Positions 6,472 to 14,814 of a stretch of 26,680 nt of DNA are shown in pieces. Positions within the stretch are counted from its first letter, which is position 1. Every line of letters begins with the position of its first letter. Under the pieces are notes generated by a model that worked only from the letters and a program-made list of their open reading frames with translations, was not told where the DNA came from and made no database searches. The position numbers and the translations under genes were made by a program. Source of the stretch: a virus; IMG/VR virus record IMGVR_UViG_3300045110_000399, positions 1-26,680 of that record; one strand, 5' to 3'.

Positions 6472-9114
6472 ATGTCGCTGTGGCTGACCTATGACGCGCA
6501 GGGTCGCGGCAACATGGTTTCCGGCGCAACGCCGGTCGCCGCCGATCCGTTCGTCAATGGGCTGCGCTACCGGAATACCGACTCCGCGCTCTACGTTCAG
6601 GCCGGTCCAGCTCCGATCAACGCACCTGATATCGGCGGCATCGCTCGCGACGACCAGGGCGTGATGTACGTCCTCATCGACATCGTTCCCAACCCGAAGC
6701 TCTATAACAGCGGGGGTGTGCTCACCGACTCGACCGGAGCGGTGAGCGTCTCGACGGCGGGTGCGATCACCGGCAGCAACGGTGGCAATCCCGTGGATAC
6801 GAACGGCAGCATCGCCGTTGGCGCGGGCGGCTTCGGCCCGACCGCGATCTTCGACGCGCCGCTCACCACGACGCTCGTTCCCGCGAAGGCGGGCGATCCG
6901 ACGTTCACCTTCACGCGGGCGACCACCGCGTATGTGCAGGACAGCGACGGCATTCTCCGCAACGCGATGGCGGGCGAGGCGCGGTTCCAAGGCGCGCGGC
7001 GGGTGCGGAACTACCTCACCGGTTCGTCGGAAAACTTCGCTAACGCTGCATGGAACGTGGATGCGGGCGCAACGCTCACCGGAGGTCAGTCCGATCCGTT
7101 TGGTGGGACGAGCGCGTTCAAGATCGCGAGCACGACGGCGAATGCCGGAATCTACAACAATGCCGTGTATCCGGGTGGCAGGGTCATCACGTCCTCTGTG
7201 TGGCTGCGTGGGGAGGTGGGCGGCGAAGCCATCATTCTCGGATACACCACCGCTGTAGTCCTCACGACTTCGTGGCAGCGGTTCAGGACGGTCGACGTTG
7301 TTGGCGATAGTTTTATGCGGCTGCGTCCGGTTCCGGCGAACGTCACCTTCTACGCCTACCACGCGCAGGCCGAAATTCTCGATGGCGCGTCCAACACCTC
7401 GCCGTCCGAGTACGTCAGCGTGGGCGTGCTCGCCGCTCCGTGGCACGGTGCCGGGGTCGATGGGGTCAAGTACTTCGCCACCGCGAACGGCAACAGCGTT
7501 CCGGTCGCGAATCTGGTTCTGCAATCGCAGACCTTCGATGTCTCGCCGTGGGGCAAGCAAGCAAGCACCATCACAGCGAACACGCAAGTCGCGCCGGACG
7601 GCACGACTACCGCCGACACCTTCACCGATACGGCGGTGAACAGCGTGCATCGCGTCTTTGCGGTGGTGAACAGCGTACCCGGTGGCCCCTGCACAGCGAG
7701 CGTGTACCTGAAAGCTGGGACGCTGACGTGGGTGCAACTCTATGCCGACGACGGGGTGACGGTCTTCTGGGCGAACTTCAATATCGCCACCGCCACGCTC
7801 GGGCAGAAGCACGCCTCTGCAAGCTCCACGATCACGCCGGTGGGCAATGGGTGGTATCGCTGCACGGTGACGTTCCCAACAGTCGCTGGGAATGGCGTCA
7901 TTGAAGTGTGCGGCAGCAACTCGGACTTCAGCGGCAGCGAGCCGTCCTACCTTGGCACCGGCAAGACGGTGTTCATCTGGGGCGCGCAGTACGTCGGGGG
8001 AAGTGTCGCGGGGAGTTACACGCCGACCACAACGACGCAATCGGTCGCGAGCAACATCGTCACCGAGGCGGCGGGCGCTGCGCTCTCCGCTGCGAGCCTG
8101 CTCGGCTACGTCGCGGAGAATCAGGCGACGAACCTGTGTGTGCAATCGCAGACGTTCGACAACGCGAGTTGGGGCAAGCTTAACGGCACGATCGCCGCCG
8201 ATACCCAGACCGCGCCTGATGGGTCGTTGACGGCGGATGTCTTTACCGACAACGCAACGAGCGGCAACCATATGGTTTCGACTCCGGTAAGCCCGCTCGC
8301 CAACGCAACGCCGTACACAGTCAGCGTCTACGCAAAGAAGGGCACGCTGCCGTGGTTGCAGATCATGTATTACGACAGTACGGCGCTGTTTTTCGCGAAC
8401 TTCAATCTTGCAACCGGAGCAGTCGGCAATAAGCACGCAAGCGTGACCGCAGCGGTTGTCACACTGCTGAACGGGTGGTATCGCTTTTCGATCACCTTCA
8501 CGACCACCAACACCGGCAACCAACTGCAATTGCTCGGCAGTCTCACCGATGTTGCGTCCGCGCAGCCGTCTTACGTCGGCAGCGGCCAGACGATGTACTT
8601 GTGGGGTGCGCAGGTTGAGCAGGCGAGCGATGTGTCGAGCTACATCCCCACGGGCAGCGCGGCGGTGACGCGCAACAACGATGCGCTTTCATATCCGATT
8701 GCGACTAACTTTGACGGGTCGCTCGGCACGCTTTACAGCGAGTGTTATATGCCCATCGCGGCACCGAACCAATGGCAAGGTACTTTCTATTGGACGGGTT
8801 ACGGGGGCAATCAGCCTACCTACCACGTCACTCTCAAGACATTCTTCCTTGGGGCCATTGGTACGGCCAATGCGCGCAATCTCGGAGCGGTGAACAAAAC
8901 TGCGTGTGCGTACAGCGGAGCAACGGGATCAGTTTGTTTGAATGGGGGGACCGTAGCGACCGGCGCGTACACCGCAATTCCAAACTCAGGAAACGCTATC
9001 CCCGGTGGAGGTGGTGCTGGCTCGCCTAATCAGTGTATCCAAGGCTGTACTCGCAACGTGCGCTTCTACGCGACGCGGCTCGCGGATGCCGTTTTGCAGA
9101 GCATGACCGCATGA
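6472..9114 (+). CDS. Head spike/fibre protein with repeated beta modules (880 aa)
   Basis: A large, secreted-looking, beta-rich structural protein that lies just after the capsid genes rather than with the tail genes, which suggests a capsid spike or fibre. The N-terminal 130 residues are probably the anchor. Three related modules follow, beginning near residues 178 (NYLTGSSENF), 346 (NLVLQSQTF) and 553 (NLCVQSQTF), each with a conserved W, a PDG or DPFGG turn and a GWYR segment in the last two. The end (about 743-880) looks like a LamG/concanavalin-type lectin domain closing with TRNVRFYATRLADAVLQSMTA. A sugar-binding role is likely by analogy. GGAGG lies 7 bases before the ATG; the stop overlaps the next ATG by 4 bases. 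Confidence 0.75.
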   Translation: MSLWLTYDAQGRGNMVSGATPVAADPFVNGLRYRNTDSALYVQAGPAPINAPDIGGIARDDQGVMYVLIDIVPNPKLYNSGGVLTDSTGAVSVSTAGAITGSNGGNPVDTNGSIAVGAGGFGPTAIFDAPLTTTLVPAKAGDPTFTFTRATTAYVQDSDGILRNAMAGEARFQGARRVRNYLTGSSENFANAAWNVDAGATLTGGQSDPFGGTSAFKIASTTANAGIYNNAVYPGGRVITSSVWLRGEVGGEAIILGYTTAVVLTTSWQRFRTVDVVGDSFMRLRPVPANVTFYAYHAQAEILDGASNTSPSEYVSVGVLAAPWHGAGVDGVKYFATANGNSVPVANLVLQSQTFDVSPWGKQASTITANTQVAPDGTTTADTFTDTAVNSVHRVFAVVNSVPGGPCTASVYLKAGTLTWVQLYADDGVTVFWANFNIATATLGQKHASASSTITPVGNGWYRCTVTFPTVAGNGVIEVCGSNSDFSGSEPSYLGTGKTVFIWGAQYVGGSVAGSYTPTTTTQSVASNIVTEAAGAALSAASLLGYVAENQATNLCVQSQTFDNASWGKLNGTIAADTQTAPDGSLTADVFTDNATSGNHMVSTPVSPLANATPYTVSVYAKKGTLPWLQIMYYDSTALFFANFNLATGAVGNKHASVTAAVVTLLNGWYRFSITFTTTNTGNQLQLLGSLTDVASAQPSYVGSGQTMYLWGAQVEQASDVSSYIPTGSAAVTRNNDALSYPIATNFDGSLGTLYSECYMPIAAPNQWQGTFYWTGYGGNQPTYHVTLKTFFLGAIGTANARNLGAVNKTACAYSGATGSVCLNGGTVATGAYTAIPNSGNAIPGGGGAGSPNQCIQGCTRNVRFYATRLADAVLQSMTA

Positions 9115-9548
9115 GCCTCATCGCGAAGCGTCTGGTGGTTCTCGCCGGTTCGACCGTAAAGAATCCCTACGGCCCCGATGAACCGCAGCGCGAGCGCGTG
9201 CAGGGGATGACCGGCGTGAATCTCGACCCCACGATCATCGTGCAGGGACCGGGACCGTTCGCCAACATCCCCGATTTCTGGGACGGGCTTTTCAACGAGG
9301 ACTTCGACAAGTCCGGCTTCGTGGTGCTCTACGAAGCGGAGATGTACCCGACCGAAATCATCGTCAAGCGCGATCTTTTCGGACCCGCTGACTATCCGCA
9401 TAACTGGGCGGGCTGGCCGCTTCCAGGTGACCCCGATAAGCCACCCGAAATCCTGCCGACGCTGGCTGACATCGAGATTCTCGCGCAAGCGAAACAGCGC
9501 CGCCATGAAGAGCGCGCACGTACCACCAAACCAACGAAAGGAAAATGA
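9111..9548 (+). CDS. Unknown phage structural-region protein (145 aa)
   Basis: The ATG overlaps the spike stop (ATGA) and the stop overlaps the next ATG (ATGATG context), so it is coupled both ways. The sequence is soluble, rich in Pro, Asp and aromatic residues (FANIPDFWDGLFNEDF, ADYPHNWAGWPLPGD), with a basic, Lys/Arg-rich C-terminal tail (KQRRHEERARTTKPTKGK). No family is recognised. Placement between head spike and tail adaptor genes suggests a head-completion or connector accessory role, which is inference. Confidence 0.65.
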   Translation: MSLIAKRLVVLAGSTVKNPYGPDEPQRERVQGMTGVNLDPTIIVQGPGPFANIPDFWDGLFNEDFDKSGFVVLYEAEMYPTEIIVKRDLFGPADYPHNWAGWPLPGDPDKPPEILPTLADIEILAQAKQRRHEERARTTKPTKGK

Positions 9549-10174
9549 TGCAGGCATTCGGATTGCAGCAAACACAACCGGAATTCGCGCCGATGGACCC
9601 GGGTGACGAGCGGCTCTTCGTCCAGTTCTACCTGGGTTCGATCAAGAACGAGGAGAAGAGCGTCACGGCCGGTCATCCCGTGTTCGACGCCGTGCCGTTC
9701 GTGAAGATCGTCGTCCCCGGCGACAAGAGCACGATCATCGACACGATCGCCGACCCGACGCACAAGCGGCGCTTCGCCAAGATGTGGTCTAACTTCCAGG
9801 GCTCGCTCTCGCAGGAGATGAGCGGGATGCCGCTCCGGGATTGGCCGGCGATCACGCGCGCGCAGGCCGAAGAGTTCGTGCACATGAACGTCTTCACGGT
9901 CGAGCAGCTGGCGACCTGTGCCGACGTCTACGGCGCGAAGATCATGGGCTTCCACGATCTGCGCCGGAAAGCGATCGCCTACCTTGAGCAGGCGAAGGAC
10001 ACCGCCTTTGCGCAGCGCATGACCAAGGAGAACCAGGAACTGCGCGACGAAGTATCCGCGAACAAGGCCGAGATCGCTCGCCTGTCGGAGCTCTTCGACC
10101 GGATGCAGGCAGGGACGCTCCCGAAGGAAACCGATGACAACGGCACTCGAGCTCGCGCAAGTCGCCGCGGTTGA
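9545..10174 (+). CDS. Unknown phage protein with C-terminal coiled coil (209 aa)
   Basis: Begins at ATGATG overlapping the preceding stop. The first 140 residues look folded (FVQFYLGSIKNEEKSV, GHPVFDAVPFVKIVVPGD), while about residues 145-190 (KENQELRDEVSANKAEIARLSELFDRM) carry a heptad-like pattern typical of coiled coil. It ends 41 bases inside the following adaptor gene, the longest coding overlap in the operon. No function is known from sequence. The context, between head and tail connector genes, fits a head-tail joining or assembly factor. Confidence 0.65.
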   Translation: MMQAFGLQQTQPEFAPMDPGDERLFVQFYLGSIKNEEKSVTAGHPVFDAVPFVKIVVPGDKSTIIDTIADPTHKRRFAKMWSNFQGSLSQEMSGMPLRDWPAITRAQAEEFVHMNVFTVEQLATCADVYGAKIMGFHDLRRKAIAYLEQAKDTAFAQRMTKENQELRDEVSANKAEIARLSELFDRMQAGTLPKETDDNGTRARASRRG

Positions 10175-10853
10175 GATGGGGCTGATTCAGCCCCAGTCGA
10201 TCTACGCGACTTCGGAGCTGATTCCCCAGCAACTCGGGGCGCTGCTCAACCTGACCGGCGAGATGCTGGTGAAGCGCCGCGTGTGGCGCCAGCTTTTCCG
10301 CGAGACGACGATCACCGCCGTCGCGGGGCAGGCGGCGTACCCGCTGCCGCCGGACTACGCGCGGCCGATCTCGCAGACGGAGTGGGATCGGGTGAATCGC
10401 TGGCCGATGCTCGGACCGCAGACCCCGCAGCAGTGGCAGTACCTGAAGTCCGGGGTTCTCTCCACCGGGCCGCGCGAGCGCTTTCGCCTGGTGGGGAACA
10501 CGCTCGAGGTGTGGCCGGTGCCGGGAGTAGGCGCGCCGACCCCGGAGACCTTCTCCTATTACTACGTCAGCAAGTGGTGGGCGCTCGCCGCCGATGGGGT
10601 GACGGCGAAGCCCAAATGCACGCTCGATAGCGACATGACGATCTTCGATGATCGGCTGATGGTCGCGGGGCTGAAGCTCCGGTTCTACCAAGCGAAGCAG
10701 TTCGACACGAGCTCGTTCGCCGCGGAGTTCCAGACCAACCTCGATGACGCGCTGGCGCAGGACTCTGGCGCGCAGGTGCTCTCGCTCTCGCGCGTGCCGG
10801 GGGTGACGCTCATTTCTGTGAACAACATTCCCGACACGGGCTACGGATCCTAG
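10134..10853 (+). CDS. Tail adaptor / head-to-tail connector protein (239 aa)
   Basis: Resembles the adaptor proteins of short-tailed phages (P22 gp4-like or T7 gp11-like position and size). They bind under the portal and start the tail. Visible features: a helical N-terminus (MTTALELAQVAAVEMGL), a Q-A-AYPLPPDYARP strand region, and a C-terminal helical segment (LMVAGLKLRFYQAKQFD) that is common in such adaptors. The ATG at 10134 has GAAGGA 7 bases upstream, within the end of the previous gene. The stop at 10853 abuts the next ATG. Assigned from sequence style and synteny. Confidence 0.65.
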   Translation: MTTALELAQVAAVEMGLIQPQSIYATSELIPQQLGALLNLTGEMLVKRRVWRQLFRETTITAVAGQAAYPLPPDYARPISQTEWDRVNRWPMLGPQTPQQWQYLKSGVLSTGPRERFRLVGNTLEVWPVPGVGAPTPETFSYYYVSKWWALAADGVTAKPKCTLDSDMTIFDDRLMVAGLKLRFYQAKQFDTSSFAAEFQTNLDDALAQDSGAQVLSLSRVPGVTLISVNNIPDTGYGS

Positions 10854-12455
10854 ATGCCACGGGTGGCCTCCCAGTACGCACGCCCCGTCAAGCAGGCTTC
10901 TGCACTGACGAGCTTGCCGGCGCCGGTGGGGGGCTTGAACGCGCGCGATGCGCTGGCGCAGATGCCGCCGACCCAGGCGGTGCTCCTCGAGAACCTCTTT
11001 CCGACCTCCGCCGGCATGCAGGTGCGCCGCGGCTGGTTCCGCTACTACCGCAACATTCCTGCGCCCGGGGTGGTCGAGACCATCATCAAGTACAACGACA
11101 GCGACGGCACGGAGAAGATTTTCGCCTGCGCCAACAATTCATTCATCGACGCTTCTCTCGGCGGGGTGTACGCGGCCGGCGACGTGAAGAAGTCGGGCTT
11201 TCACTCCAACCGCTGGCAGTACGTGCAGATGGCGAACCTGGCGGGGGACTTTACCGTCGCGGTCAACGGCGAGGACGTCCCGCAAATCTACAACGGCAGC
11301 ACTTGGGTCGATGCGGTCATCACCCAGGATCCGTCGATCGTGCCGCCGTTCCCCGGGTTCGATCCGAAGAACTTCATCCACGTCACGCAGATGCATCGGC
11401 GGCTGTGGTTCACGGAGAAGAACTCGCCGCGCGTGTGGTACCTGCCGACCGACGTCGTGCAGGGGGCGGTCAAGCTCTTCGACTGCGGGGAAGTGTTCCC
11501 GCTCGGCGGCTATTGCCAGCTGTGCATGTCCTGGTCGGTGGACACCGGCGCCGGCATGGACGACCAATCCATCTTCGTCTCGTCCAAGGGCAACATCGCG
11601 GTCTTCAGCGGGTTCGACCCTGATGACGTGACGACCTTCACGCTCGCCGGGGTCTACACCACGGGTGCGACTTTCAGCCGGCGCTGCGCCGCGCCCTACG
11701 GCAGCGACGTGCTGCTCCTCGGCGAGAACGGCGTGGTGACCCTCACCTCGATCCTGTCGCAGTCGAAGATGCTGATGCAGCCGCCGCTGACCGACATCAT
11801 CCAGCACCGGATCTCGGATCTCGTCACGCGCTTTTCCACCCAGTTCGGGTGGGATTTGTTCACCAACGCGCGCTACAACCAGCTCTATCTGAACGTGCCG
11901 GACCCGGAGCGCAACTACCAGTACGCGATGAATACCATCCTCGACGCGTGGACGGTGTTCCTGGGCTACAACGCTCTGTGCTGGGAGAACTTCTACGAAG
12001 AGCCGGTATTCGGCGCGAACGGCTATGTCGGCCGCTCGTGGGCAGGCTTCGTCGACGACCCCGATCCCACGACCAACGTGGGGCAGTCGATCCAGACGCG
12101 CTGCCTGCAGGCGTTTTCCTACTTCGGCGGGCCGGAGCAGAAGAACTGGTTGCTCGCGCGGCCGGTGTTCATCGCCGACACCGAGCCGGCGTTGGTGGTC
12201 TTCTTCAACACCGATTTCGAGATCGTGGAATCGCTCGCGCCGCTGCCGCCGTTCCAGAACGCGGCGAATGTCTACCTCTGGGACAGCGCGGTGTGGGATG
12301 CGGCGCTGTGGTCCGGCCAGCCGCGCTCGTGGAAGCGCTGGTTCGGGCTGAACAACATCGGCTTTGCCGGGGCGATCTTCCTGCGCACCGCCTCGATCAG
12401 CGACACCATCTGGCTTGCCACCGACTTCCAGTTCATCAAGGGCGGCACGCTATGA
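10854..12455 (+). CDS. Tail hub / nozzle-like protein (533 aa)
   Basis: Starts on the base after the adaptor stop. The long, beta-rich protein has the opening LPAPVGGLNARDALAQMPPTQAVLLENLFP and then many strand-like repeats (for example AGDFTVAVNGEDVPQIYNG). These are typical of podoviral tail hub proteins of the P22 gp10 or T7 gp12 kind, which plug and extend the portal channel and stabilise packaged DNA. It has no enzyme motifs. Its stop overlaps the next ATG by 4 bases. Confidence in a tail structural role is good; which exact family it belongs to is less certain. Confidence 0.7.
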   Translation: MPRVASQYARPVKQASALTSLPAPVGGLNARDALAQMPPTQAVLLENLFPTSAGMQVRRGWFRYYRNIPAPGVVETIIKYNDSDGTEKIFACANNSFIDASLGGVYAAGDVKKSGFHSNRWQYVQMANLAGDFTVAVNGEDVPQIYNGSTWVDAVITQDPSIVPPFPGFDPKNFIHVTQMHRRLWFTEKNSPRVWYLPTDVVQGAVKLFDCGEVFPLGGYCQLCMSWSVDTGAGMDDQSIFVSSKGNIAVFSGFDPDDVTTFTLAGVYTTGATFSRRCAAPYGSDVLLLGENGVVTLTSILSQSKMLMQPPLTDIIQHRISDLVTRFSTQFGWDLFTNARYNQLYLNVPDPERNYQYAMNTILDAWTVFLGYNALCWENFYEEPVFGANGYVGRSWAGFVDDPDPTTNVGQSIQTRCLQAFSYFGGPEQKNWLLARPVFIADTEPALVVFFNTDFEIVESLAPLPPFQNAANVYLWDSAVWDAALWSGQPRSWKRWFGLNNIGFAGAIFLRTASISDTIWLATDFQFIKGGTL

Positions 12456-12931
12456 GGCAGATCATCATCGGTGCCGACGAGATGGTGAGCCAGTTCATGC
12501 AGGCTGCGCTCGCCACGCCTTACGGGTTCGAGTCCGGCCGCGGCATCGGCATGGCCGAGTGTTTACCTGAAGCGCACGGTGTGACGCCTATGCGGCTCCT
12601 CGCCGGCATCTGGTTCGAGAGTTTCAACGGCGCCAACATGATGATCCACGTCGCCGCGCTCCCGCAGTCGCGCTGGATGACCAAGGAGCTCCTCTGGTAC
12701 ACGTTCTACTACCCCTTCATCGAGTGCGGCTGCAAGCGCGTCACCGGGCTCGTGGAGGAGACCAACACCGCGGCGCGCGAATTCGACGAACGCATTGGCT
12801 TCCATCTCGAGGCGAAGTTGAAGGACGCGGCGCCCGGGGGCGATCTTCTCGTGTACGCGATGTTCAGGGACGAGTGTCGCTGGCTCAAGTTGCGCGATCG
12901 CATTCCACATCTCAAACGACAGGTGAACTGA
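12452..12931 (+). CDS. GNAT-fold acetyltransferase-like phage protein (159 aa)
   Basis: The ATG at 12452 sits in the hub stop (ATGA). The order of elements fits the GNAT fold used by many podoviral virion-operon proteins: a substrate strand (LLAGIWFESFNGANMMIHVAAL), a helix with the family-like LLWYTFYYPFIECGCKRVTGLV, then TNTAAREFDERIGFHLEAKLKDA, the typical N-x-x-A-x-x-x-x-E-x-x-G-F ending of GNAT enzymes. The acetyl-CoA loop is not obvious, so activity is uncertain. The gene lies between tail hub and ejection proteins, as related genes do in other short-tailed phages. Role unknown. Confidence 0.65.
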   Translation: MRQIIIGADEMVSQFMQAALATPYGFESGRGIGMAECLPEAHGVTPMRLLAGIWFESFNGANMMIHVAALPQSRWMTKELLWYTFYYPFIECGCKRVTGLVEETNTAAREFDERIGFHLEAKLKDAAPGGDLLVYAMFRDECRWLKLRDRIPHLKRQVN

Positions 12932-13758
12932 TGGGCGCGATGGGTATGAATTTGACGACGGGGCAAGCACTTCCGCCGATGACCGGCTTCGATGCCAACG
13001 CGGTGGCGCAGGCACTCGCGCAGTCGGGCGTGGGCAACAACGCGCCATCGGGTGTGCGTCCTGGTGTGCCTGCGGGAGCCATGCAGAACCCGCTCGCGCA
13101 GATGCTCGCGGGGCAGCGGGAGACCTATCAGCCCTCCGACACCACGTGGGGGATCAAGGGCGACCGTCTGTTGCGCTTCACGCCGCAGGAAGGCAACCAG
13201 CGCGGCGGCGGGACGGGCGGGACGGGTGGGTTGCCAGCGATCAATGCCGGCGAAGACAGCATGGCCTACATGCTCCGCATTGGGATGAGCCAAGCTGATG
13301 CCGACAAAGCACTCGCGATCAGTAAAGCAAATCCAGGCATGAGCTTCCAGGACATCATGGCGCAGATGCGTGGTGGTGCCGGTGGCGGCGTACTGCCGGG
13401 TTCTTCGCCGAATGATCTCGCGAGCAGCATCAACTGGGGACAGGTGGGTGCTCAGTTGAACGACAAGGGTGTGCCGGTTCCGCTGCCTGCGCCGAGTCCG
13501 ACCGGAGCGCCCGCGATCAACACGGCGATGGACAAGCTGAAAGGCACGGGCCTCAACGCCGAAGGCAAGTACGCGGGTGCCGTGCCGACAACCGCTGAAG
13601 TGAACGCGCTGCGCGATGCGTGGAAGGCGATTGCGAACGCACCCGCTGCGGAACGGCGCGCACCCGACTGGTACGCACGGAAGACGGCAGCGGAGCAGGC
13701 CTACCTTGAAGCGCAGAAGCGCACCGGGTACGGCCCAGGCGGCTACACATTGGGATAG
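12931..13758 (+). CDS. Putative internal virion protein (275 aa)
   Basis: Starts at the ATG fused to the previous stop (TGATG at 12929-12933). It is a low-complexity, Gly/Ala/Gln/Pro-rich protein with GGGTGGTGG and RGGAGGGVLPG linkers around short helical blocks, and no membrane segment or catalytic motif. Composition and position, first in a run of ejection-type proteins, suggest a virion-internal or DNA-ejection component. No family is recognised. Nine bases separate it from the next gene. Confidence 0.6.
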   Translation: MGAMGMNLTTGQALPPMTGFDANAVAQALAQSGVGNNAPSGVRPGVPAGAMQNPLAQMLAGQRETYQPSDTTWGIKGDRLLRFTPQEGNQRGGGTGGTGGLPAINAGEDSMAYMLRIGMSQADADKALAISKANPGMSFQDIMAQMRGGAGGGVLPGSSPNDLASSINWGQVGAQLNDKGVPVPLPAPSPTGAPAINTAMDKLKGTGLNAEGKYAGAVPTTAEVNALRDAWKAIANAPAAERRAPDWYARKTAAEQAYLEAQKRTGYGPGGYTLG

Positions 13759-13767
13759 GAGACTACC

Positions 13768-14814
13768 GTGGGAAAACCCAGCGCACCTCCCCCGATCGAC
13801 TACCAAGGCTACGCGAAGGAGCAGGGTGCAGCGAACAAGGAGACGGCGATCTCCGAGTTCCAACTCAACAACGCGAATCAGGACACGCCGTGGGGTTCGA
13901 CGCGACTGACGGGTGATCCGAACGATCCGGCTTCGTTCCTGAAGACGACGACGCTCAACGAGGCCGATCAGAAGCGGCTTGACCAAACACGGGAGTTGCA
14001 GTCTGGGTTGATTGGACTAGGCAAGCCCGCGCTCGGTGTGGCGCAGAAAGCACTCGGCTCGGAGTTGAACACAGGCAACCTGCCGCCGATGGCGTATCAG
14101 GTCGATGCGCAGGGCGGCAAGCAGCTCGACTACAGCCAGCTCCCCGGTGGGGTGTACGACGTCGGTGACACCGGCGACATCAGGAACCGCATGGAGAACG
14201 CGGCCTGGGGCAAGTACATCGATCGCGCCGCGCCGATGATGCAGCAGCAGACCGATGCGCTCAACACGCGGCTCGCCAACATGGGAGGCGTGACCACCGG
14301 CACGGCGGCGCAGCGGCAGCAGGCGGGGTTGCAGGCGTCGCAGGGCGACCAGGCGCGGCAAGCGATCTTCGATTCCATCCTGCAGGGTGGCAACGCCGCG
14401 CAGCAGGAGCAGGGCATGCGTCTCAACTCGGCGAATTTGTGGAACCAGACGCGGGGACAGGACGCAAATCTGCTCGCGCAGCAGACGGGCTTCAACAACC
14501 AACAGAACCAACAGGATATACAGAACGCGTTCACCAATGCGAGCCTCACCAACGCGGCGCGCGGGCAGGGTCTGCAGGAAGCGACCGCCTTGCGTCAGAT
14601 GCCGATCAACGAGTTGATGGCGATGCTCGGTGGCTCGCAGGTCAATCAGCCGAATTTCCAGCCGGTGCAAGGGACGACATGGAACCCTGCGCCGATTATG
14701 CAGGGCGCGCAGCTGCAAGGCCAGCAGGCGCAACAACAGTTCGGCACGGAATCGGGAACCTACAACTCCATGATCGGCGCGCTCGGTTCGATGGGTGGCG
14801 CGGCCCTTCTATGA
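13768..14814 (+). CDS. Putative DNA ejection / internal virion protein (348 aa)
   Basis: Begins with GTG; AGGAG 8 bases upstream decides this start. The N-terminus MGKPSAPPPIDYQGYAKEQ and the Gln/Asn/Ala-rich helical body (AAPMMQQQTDALNTRLANMGGV, QQAGLQASQGDQARQAIFD) match the style of internal proteins of T7- and BPP-1-like podoviruses, which leave the capsid ahead of the DNA and form a channel through the envelope. Hydrophobic Gly/Ala-rich residues close the C-terminus (GALGSMGGAALL). The stop overlaps the CysH-like gene by 4 bases. Confidence 0.68.
   Translation: MGKPSAPPPIDYQGYAKEQGAANKETAISEFQLNNANQDTPWGSTRLTGDPNDPASFLKTTTLNEADQKRLDQTRELQSGLIGLGKPALGVAQKALGSELNTGNLPPMAYQVDAQGGKQLDYSQLPGGVYDVGDTGDIRNRMENAAWGKYIDRAAPMMQQQTDALNTRLANMGGVTTGTAAQRQQAGLQASQGDQARQAIFDSILQGGNAAQQEQGMRLNSANLWNQTRGQDANLLAQQTGFNNQQNQQDIQNAFTNASLTNAARGQGLQEATALRQMPINELMAMLGGSQVNQPNFQPVQGTTWNPAPIMQGAQLQGQQAQQQFGTESGTYNSMIGALGSMGGAALL

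Noticed and set aside
5995-8529. Open minus-strand frame of 844 codons opposite the head spike
   Set aside because: It is an antisense shadow produced by GC-rich codon bias: Arg/His/Val-rich, without family-like sequence, and it spans a gene boundary and the terminator. The plus-strand gene has the ribosome binding site and domains.
12520-12545. tRNA T-arm-like GGGTTCGAGTCC
   Set aside because: The flanking bases do not form the T stem, no acceptor or anticodon arm can be drawn, and it lies inside the GNAT-like gene as codons for F-E-S-G.
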